Source of the DNA: Alphaproteobacteria bacterium
Lineage (GTDB): Bacteria; Pseudomonadota; Alphaproteobacteria; Sphingomonadales; Sphingomonadaceae
Reading direction: 5' to 3'
DNA: 9,693 nucleotides
Assembly (NCBI GenBank): GCA_018828205.1
Contig: JAHJWA010000356.1
Location: 1-9,693, forward strand
The notes under the pieces were generated by a model, which was not told the DNA's origin, made no database searches, and was given only the letters and a program-made list of their open reading frames with translations. Of the stretch, positions 5,101 through 9,693 are shown one piece after another. Every line of letters begins with the position of its first letter. The stretch's first letter is position 1. Position numbers and translations under genes: made by a program.

Positions 5101-6294
5101 TTAGCGGCTGAAAAGGCTGGTCAGCTCGACATGCGTCGACCAGCGGAACTGTCCAACGGGACGCAGCTTTTCCAGCCGGAACCCCGCCTCGACCAGCGTC
5201 TTCGCATCGCGCGCCCAGCTCGAGGGATTGCAGCTGACATAGGCGACCCGCGCGACGCCGCTCGCGGCGATCGTCGCCACCTGCTCGCGCGCACCGGCGC
5301 GGGGCGGGTCGAGCAGCACCGCATCGAACCGCGCCAGCTCGTCGGGCTGGAGCGGGTTGCGGAACAGATCGCGATGCACCGCCTCGATCGGCAGCCGCGA
5401 CCGCCCGGCAGCGAGCTTGCACGCCAGATGCGGTTCGCGCGCCGCCTCGACTGCCACAAGGCTCGCGCGCGGCGCCAGCGCGAAGGCGAAAGTGCCCAGC
5501 CCCGCGAAGAGATCGGCGACGACCTTGCTGCCCGCGAGGAATTCGACGGCATCGGATACCAACATCGCCTCGCCATCGGCGGTGGGCTGGAGGAAGCCCG
5601 CCGCGGGGAACGGCACCGGCACCCCGGCGAGCGTGATCGTCACCGGCTCGGGCTCCCACATCGTCTCGGCGCCATAGCCGAGATCGAGCGTGAGCCGCGC
5701 CAGGCCCCGGTCGCGCGCGAAATCGAGCACCGCCTCGGTCGGGCCGAGCCCGTCGAGCTCGATCCCGGTCAGCAGGCAGTCGATCCCCTGATCGGTCAGC
5801 GTCAGCGCGACATCGACCGGATTGCGCCCCGCCATCGGGCCGAGCAGCTTGCGCAAGGGCGCGACCATGGCGAACAGCTCGGGGCGCATAACCGGGCATT
5901 CGGCGATATCGACCAGGCGGTGCGAGCGGCCCTCGCGAAAGCCGAGCATAAATTTGTGCGTCCGCAGCCCGTGGAGCGTCGCGCGCCGGCGGCTCTGCGG
6001 GGGCGAGAGATAGGTCGGGAGCAGTTCGCCGACGCCGAGCCCCTGCCCCTGCGCCGCATGCGCCACGCGGTCGGTGACGAAATCCTGCAAGGCCGTCTCG
6101 TCGCAATGCTGCAGCTGGCAGCCGCCGCAGCGCGCGAAATGGCGGCAGGGCGGCGCGGCGCGGTGCGGGCCGGGCTGGAGCGTGCCATCGGGGAGCAGGA
6201 TGTCCCCGGGCGCAGCGCCCGCGGCGTGACGGCCGTCGGCGGTGACCCCGTCGCCCTTGGCGGCGATCCGGAGGATGGTGTCGGTGTCGCTCAC
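5101..6294 (-). CDS. Class I SAM-dependent RNA (uracil-C5) methyltransferase, RlmD/TrmA type
   Basis: A 397-residue member of the RumA/TrmA family, which transfers methyl from SAM to C5 of a uridine in 23S rRNA or tRNA. Cys50, Cys56 and Cys59 (C-x5-C-x2-C), together with Cys133 in AECPVM, are placed like the four [4Fe-4S] ligands of RlmD. The SAM loop is DLFAGLGTFAFALA (261-274), LDPPRAGA is at 328-335, the catalytic cysteine is Cys355 in YVSCNPSSWARD, and the C-terminal base is probably Glu390 in HVELTSLF. The N-terminal TRAM-like part is short, as in alphaproteobacterial members. The target site (23S U1939, U747 or both) cannot be told from sequence alone, so no symbol is given. The start is a GTG at 6294 overlapping the nnr stop as GTGA (6291-6294). 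It is the last gene of the minus-strand operon. Confidence 0.92.
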   Translation of the reverse strand: MSDTDTILRIAAKGDGVTADGRHAAGAAPGDILLPDGTLQPGPHRAAPPCRHFARCGGCQLQHCDETALQDFVTDRVAHAAQGQGLGVGELLPTYLSPPQSRRRATLHGLRTHKFMLGFREGRSHRLVDIAECPVMRPELFAMVAPLRKLLGPMAGRNPVDVALTLTDQGIDCLLTGIELDGLGPTEAVLDFARDRGLARLTLDLGYGAETMWEPEPVTITLAGVPVPFPAAGFLQPTADGEAMLVSDAVEFLAGSKVVADLFAGLGTFAFALAPRASLVAVEAAREPHLACKLAAGRSRLPIEAVHRDLFRNPLQPDELARFDAVLLDPPRAGAREQVATIAASGVARVAYVSCNPSSWARDAKTLVEAGFRLEKLRPVGQFRWSTHVELTSLFSR

Positions 6295-7682
6295 AGGAAG
6301 CGCTCCATGGCGGGCTGGACGGCGTCGGCGAGCTGTCCGGCGGTGAAGGCGGGTTCCGCGATGGCAGCGGCCTCGCGGTGAAGAGGGACCGCCTCCTCGG
6401 CGGCGCGCGCGGGCTCGCCATGCACCGCGAGCCGCGCCGCGGCAATCCCGGCGAGGACATCGCCCGTGCCTGCGACCGAGAGCCAGGTCGAGGCCTGCGG
6501 GAAGAAGCGCAAGCCGCCCTCGCCGAACAGGACCGTGTCGGGGCCCTTGGCGAGCACGGTCAGCCCGGTGGCCCGCTGCAGCGCGCGGGCGCGGGCGAGC
6601 TTGGTCTCGCCTGCGACATCGAAGGCTGCGCAGAGCTTCGCCAGCTCGCCCTCGTGCGGGGTGACCAGCAGGCGCGTGGCATCGCAGCCCTCGAGCAGGT
6701 CTGGGTCGAGCAGATGGAGCGCGTCGGCATCGAGCACGCAGGGCTCGCGGGTTTCGAGCACCGCGCAGAGCCGCGCACGCGCGTCGTCGTCGCGGCCCAG
6801 CCCGGGGCCGATCAGCAGCGCGGCGATCCGCTCGTCGGCAAGACTCTCGCCAAGATTTCCGCCCTCGATCACCAGCTCGGCGGGGGCATCGGGATGCGAG
6901 TGGTCGCTGAGCAGCTTCACATAGCCCGCCCCGCTGCGCAGCGCCGCCTGCGCCGCCAGCATCGCCGCACCGGGCATGCTGCCGGCGACGATCGCGAGCA
7001 GGCCGCGCTTGTATTTGTGCGAATCGGCGGGGGGCGGCGACAGCACCGGGCGCTCGGCGAGGCGCGCCGTCTCGGCAGTCAGGTCGAGCCCGATCGGCAC
7101 CAGCCGCTTCTCGCCCATGACGGCAAGCGCGGGCATCAGGAAATGCGCCTGCTTCCACGCGGCCAGCGCCAGCGTCAGGTCGAAACGCGGCACCTCGCCG
7201 AGCATGGCGCCGCTGTCGCTGACGACCCCGCTGGGGACATCGACCGCGATGCGATAGGGATGCGCGGCGGCGGCCTGGGCCAGGACTTCGGCGAAGGCGC
7301 CCTCGAGCGGACGCGAGAGGCCGTAGCCGAACAGGCAATCGACCAGGATGGGATTGGTGAGGTTTTCGGCTCTTTTCTGAAAGGGTCCTTGATAGCTCTC
7401 CCGCGCCTTGCGGGCGCTCCCGGTCCCCGGCTCCACCGGCGCGACCACGCAGACCGCGAGCCCGCGCGCGCGCAGAGTTTCGGCGATCACATAGCCATCG
7501 CCGCCATTGTTGCCCGGGCCGCAGAGCACGGTCACGCCGCGCCCCGCCGCGATCCGCCAGACATATTCGGCCGCGCCCTGTCCGGCGCGCTGCATCAGCG
7601 CCCTCTCGCTGGTGCCCGCCGCGACCGCAGCGGCCTCGGCGGCGCGCATGGCTGCGATCGTCAGGACCGCATCATTCGCCAT
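6291..7682 (-). CDS. nnr: Bifunctional NAD(P)H-hydrate epimerase / ADP-dependent NAD(P)H-hydrate dehydratase
   Basis: A 463-residue two-domain cofactor-repair enzyme (YjeF type). The N-terminal epimerase domain (about 1-210) interconverts R- and S-NAD(P)HX and shows GPGNNGGDG (55-63), VDCLFGYGLSRP (114-125) and AVDVPSG (146-152). The C-terminal dehydratase domain (about 215-463) restores NAD(P)H from S-NAD(P)HX using ADP and shows HKYKRG (222-227), DADALHL (318-324), TPHEGELAKL (341-350) and AGTGDVLAG (404-412), where Asp408 is the expected base. Length and domain order match the usual bacterial fusion, and both sites look intact. It should be cytoplasmic. The start is the ATG at 7682, with a GGGAG 11 bases upstream; it overlaps the end of the lipoprotein gene by 11 bases. 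Its stop overlaps the methyltransferase start by 4 bases, which supports co-translation. Confidence 0.95.
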   Translation of the reverse strand: MANDAVLTIAAMRAAEAAAVAAGTSERALMQRAGQGAAEYVWRIAAGRGVTVLCGPGNNGGDGYVIAETLRARGLAVCVVAPVEPGTGSARKARESYQGPFQKRAENLTNPILVDCLFGYGLSRPLEGAFAEVLAQAAAAHPYRIAVDVPSGVVSDSGAMLGEVPRFDLTLALAAWKQAHFLMPALAVMGEKRLVPIGLDLTAETARLAERPVLSPPPADSHKYKRGLLAIVAGSMPGAAMLAAQAALRSGAGYVKLLSDHSHPDAPAELVIEGGNLGESLADERIAALLIGPGLGRDDDARARLCAVLETREPCVLDADALHLLDPDLLEGCDATRLLVTPHEGELAKLCAAFDVAGETKLARARALQRATGLTVLAKGPDTVLFGEGGLRFFPQASTWLSVAGTGDVLAGIAAARLAVHGEPARAAEEAVPLHREAAAIAEPAFTAGQLADAVQPAMERFL

Positions 7683-8070
7683 CGTCGAAGGCTCCCTGCG
7701 GCCAGCGGTAGCGATCGCCCGCCACGCGGATTTCGACGGTCTCGCCGTCCTCGACGATCTGCCCGGGATCCGAGCCGTCCGCGGTGCCGAGCCCGGCGGC
7801 GTTCAGGCGGCGAAAGCTGCCGTCGGGATGGCGGATCACCAACACATCGCCCGTGCGCTCGACCATGCAGTCCGCGCCCAGCTCGGCGCCCGGCCCCACC
7901 GCGCAATCGATCCTCGCCGCGCCCTCGGCTGCCTGCTCCTGCACCTCGCTACAGGCCGCCAGCGCCAGCGCGAACAGAACCGCGCTAGATATCGGCGAAC
8001 ATATGCGTCTCGCTCGCGCCGCCGGGATGCGTGACCGCGCCGCTGCGCGCGGCTCCGACGTTCTGGGCAT
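7672..8070 (-). CDS. Small predicted lipoprotein of unknown function
   Basis: I do not recognise the family. The frame encodes a hydrophobic segment AVLFALALAA directly followed by Cys40, a good type II signal peptide with lipobox ALAAC. The mature part is about 93 residues, with two further cysteines 12 residues apart (56 and 68) that could form a disulphide, then LVIRHPDGSFRRLNAAG and a C-terminal VEIRVAGDRYRWPQG. This suggests a small, beta-rich envelope lipoprotein. The start is doubtful. The only ATG that gives a sensible length is at 8070, 86 bases inside ilvD, and it leaves an unusually long, arginine-rich n-region of about 24 residues. No ATG, GTG or TTG lies in frame between it and the lipobox. 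A non-standard start near 7992 or 7977 (ATA, CTG), coupled to the ilvD stop, would give a more normal signal. The end overlaps nnr by 11 bases. Confidence 0.65.
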   Translation of the reverse strand: MPRTSEPRAAARSRIPAARARRICSPISSAVLFALALAACSEVQEQAAEGAARIDCAVGPGAELGADCMVERTGDVLVIRHPDGSFRRLNAAGLGTADGSDPGQIVEDGETVEIRVAGDRYRWPQGAFDDGE

Positions 8071-9693
8071 AGCGCCACAAGGCTCCGGACTGGTAATCAT
8101 GCCGGCGCGGCTGCCACGCCTGACGGCGTTCGTCCAGTATCGCCGCATCGACATGGAGGTCGATGGTCCCCGCCTCGGCGTCGATCGCGATGGTATCGCC
8201 GTCCTCGATCAACGCGATCGGGCCGCCCTCGGCGGCTTCGGGCCCGACATGGCCGATGCAGAAGCCGCGCGTCGCGCCCGAGAAGCGCCCGTCGGTGATC
8301 AGCGCGACCTTCTCGCCCATGCCCTGCCCGTAGAGCGCGGCGGTGGTCGAGAGCATCTCGCGCATCCCGGGTCCCCCTTTGGGGCCCTCATAGCGGATCA
8401 CGATCACGCTGCCCTCGGCGATCTCGCGCGCCTCGACCGCGGCGAAGGCATCCTCTTCGCAATCGAAACAGCGTGCGGGACCGGTGAACTGCAGCCGCTC
8501 CATCCCCGCGACCTTGACGATCGCCCCCTCGGGCGCGAGCGAACCCCTGAGCCCGACGACCCCGCCGGTGGGGGTGATCGGGTCGGAGAAGGCGTAGAAC
8601 ACCTTCTGGTCGGGGTTCCAGGTGACCTCCTCGATGTTCTCGCCCAAGGTCTTGCCGGTCACCGTCATCGGTTCGGGATCGATGAAACCGCCGTCGAGCA
8701 GCGTCTTCATCGCCATATAGACCCCGCCCGCCTCGTGCATGTCCTTGGCGACATAGCGCCCGCCGGGCTTGAGATCGGCGATATAGGGGGTGGATTTGAA
8801 GATCTCGGCAACATCGAACAGGTCGAACTGGATCCCCGCCTCATGCGCCATCGCGGGCAGGTGGAGCGCGGCGTTGGTCGAACCGCCGGTGGCGGCAACC
8901 ACGCGCGCGGCGTTCTCGAAGGCGGCGCGGGTGCAGATGTCGCGCGGGCGCAGATTGCGCTCGAGCAGCGTCATCACCTGGCGGCCGGCGGCCACCGCTA
9001 TTTCCTCGCGCGATCTGTAAGGAGCGGGGGTCATGTTGCTGTTGGGAAGCGACAAACCGATCGCCTCGCCGACGCAGGCCATGGTGTTGGCGGTGAACTG
9101 GCCGCCGCAGGCCCCGTGGCCGGGGCAGGCGACCTTCTCGAGCGCGGTCAGCTCCTTCAGGGGACAATTGCCCGAGGCATATTGCCCGACCGCCTCGAAG
9201 ACATCGACCACGGTGACATCGCGGCCCTTGTAGGTGCCCGGCAGGATCGAGCCGCCATAGACGAAGATCGCCGGCACGTTGAGCCGCAGCATCGCCATCA
9301 TCATGCCGGGCAGGCTCTTGTCGCAGCCCGCGAAGCCGACCAGCGCATCGTAGCAATGGCCGCGCACCGAGAGCTCGACCGAATCGGCGATCACCTCGCG
9401 GCTGACCAGCGAGCTTTTCATCCCCTGGTGCCCCATCGCGATGCCGTCGGTGACGGTGATGGTGTTGAAGCGGCGCGGCATGCCGCCGCCCTCCTCGACC
9501 CCCTTGCGGCAGATATTCGCCTGCGGATCGAGCGTGGTGTTGCACGGCGCGCTGTCGTTGCCCGCGCTGGCGATGCCGACGAAGGGCCGCGCGATCTCTT
9601 CCTCGGACAGCCCCATCGCGTAATAATAGGACCGGTGCGGCGCGCGCTCGGGTCCCACCGAGACATGGCGGCTGGGGAGGCGGGATTTGTCGA
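7985..9693 (-). CDS. ilvD: Dihydroxy-acid dehydratase (5' end cut by window edge)
   Basis: 568 residues of IlvD are present, which dehydrates 2,3-dihydroxy-3-methylbutanoate (and the isoleucine analogue) to the 2-oxo acid in valine, isoleucine and leucine synthesis. The frame stays open to the right edge through DKSRLPSRHVSVGPERAPHR, so only a few N-terminal residues are missing. The apparent ATG at 9658 is internal to this conserved N-terminus. The Fe-S ligand cysteines are seen in NDSAPCN, FAGCDKSLPG and PGHGACGGQFTANTMA. TDGRFSGATRGFCIGHVGPEA near the C-terminus is the usual IlvD/Edd signature region. The catalytic pieces look complete. The N-terminus ending in RAPHRSYYYAMGL is the variant common in alphaproteobacteria rather than the E. 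coli-like form. It is the first visible gene of the minus-strand unit; any promoter lies beyond the right edge. Confidence 0.96.
   Translation of the reverse strand, partial: DKSRLPSRHVSVGPERAPHRSYYYAMGLSEEEIARPFVGIASAGNDSAPCNTTLDPQANICRKGVEEGGGMPRRFNTITVTDGIAMGHQGMKSSLVSREVIADSVELSVRGHCYDALVGFAGCDKSLPGMMMAMLRLNVPAIFVYGGSILPGTYKGRDVTVVDVFEAVGQYASGNCPLKELTALEKVACPGHGACGGQFTANTMACVGEAIGLSLPNSNMTPAPYRSREEIAVAAGRQVMTLLERNLRPRDICTRAAFENAARVVAATGGSTNAALHLPAMAHEAGIQFDLFDVAEIFKSTPYIADLKPGGRYVAKDMHEAGGVYMAMKTLLDGGFIDPEPMTVTGKTLGENIEEVTWNPDQKVFYAFSDPITPTGGVVGLRGSLAPEGAIVKVAGMERLQFTGPARCFDCEEDAFAAVEAREIAEGSVIVIRYEGPKGGPGMREMLSTTAALYGQGMGEKVALITDGRFSGATRGFCIGHVGPEAAEGGPIALIEDGDTIAIDAEAGTIDLHVDAAILDERRQAWQPRRHDYQSGALWRYAQNVGAARSGAVTHPGGASETHMFADI

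Noticed and set aside
5131..6381. A 416-codon plus-strand open frame opposite the RNA methyltransferase
   Set aside because: It is antisense to a gene with intact catalytic and Fe-S motifs, and its own translation is arginine-rich without a fold signature.
5101..7338. A single long minus-strand frame that would extend the RNA methyltransferase by about 350 residues upstream
   Set aside because: The extra part is arginine/alanine-rich without motifs and lies over the well-supported nnr gene in another frame. The methyltransferase family begins near MSDTDTILRIAAKGDG, at the GTG at 6294 in the GTGA overlap.
6378..7988. A 536-codon plus-strand open frame opposite nnr and the lipoprotein gene
   Set aside because: It is antisense to nnr, which has all its family motifs. 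Its translation is compositionally biased (His, Arg, Gly, Gln) with no recognisable domain, as expected of a shadow in GC-rich DNA.
8003..8005. The minus-strand ATG just before the end of ilvD as a start for the lipoprotein
   Set aside because: It is in the ilvD frame (the Met of HMFADI) and reaches the ilvD stop after four more codons, so it cannot start the lipoprotein without a frameshift.
1..9693. CRISPR arrays, tRNA or rRNA genes, phage or transposase genes
   Set aside because: None seen: no regularly spaced direct repeats, no cloverleaf-like sequence and no integrase or transposase motif. Apart from 4900-5100, coding genes fill the window.

Overview
The window is very GC-rich, with nearly every third codon position G or C, and its genes are tightly packed and often overlap by 4 bases. 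The gene content points to an alphaproteobacterium of the order Sphingomonadales, probably in or near the Erythrobacteraceae. This rests on the exosortase-A accessory genes in the arrangement known from sphingomonads, an alphaproteobacterial-type IlvD, and a repeat resembling those scattered through sphingomonad genomes. The assignment is made from memory of these families; no search was run.

Left half, about 1-4899: satellite genes of the exosortase A (XrtA)/PEP-CTERM system, in two divergent units. On the minus strand an AMP-forming acyl-CoA ligase (495-2018) overlaps by 4 bases a PLP-dependent decarboxylase (1-498) that runs off the left edge. On the plus strand lie a GNAT-fold acyltransferase (2039-3058), a small stand-alone acyl carrier protein (3102-3422), the alpha/beta hydrolase called hydrolase 2 (3425-4111) and its partner hydrolase 1 (4108-4899). 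Together they look like a small pathway: adenylate a carboxylic acid, load it on a carrier, make an amine by decarboxylation, join the two, and edit with hydrolases. The substrates are not known. The exosortase, the PEP-CTERM substrates and the polysaccharide genes are not in the window.

Middle, 4900-5100: a convergent intergenic region of nested GC-rich palindromes that looks like a mosaic of dispersed repeats and may also stop transcription from both sides.

Right half, 5101-9693, all minus strand and read right to left: dihydroxy-acid dehydratase IlvD (its first few residues lie beyond the right edge), a small predicted lipoprotein with a doubtful start, a bifunctional NAD(P)H-hydrate epimerase/dehydratase (Nnr), and an RlmD/TrmA-type RNA uracil-C5 methyltransferase. 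Their short overlaps suggest one operon of housekeeping functions (branched-chain amino acid synthesis, cofactor repair, RNA modification) unrelated to the exosortase genes.

The points most worth a second look are: a pair of Shine-Dalgarno sequences back to back in the 20-base gap between the divergent units; a hydrolase 2 with arginine where the catalytic nucleophile should be, coupled to a hydrolase 1 with a cysteine nucleophile; the nested palindrome mosaic; and the lipoprotein, which has a clear lipobox but no close standard start codon.
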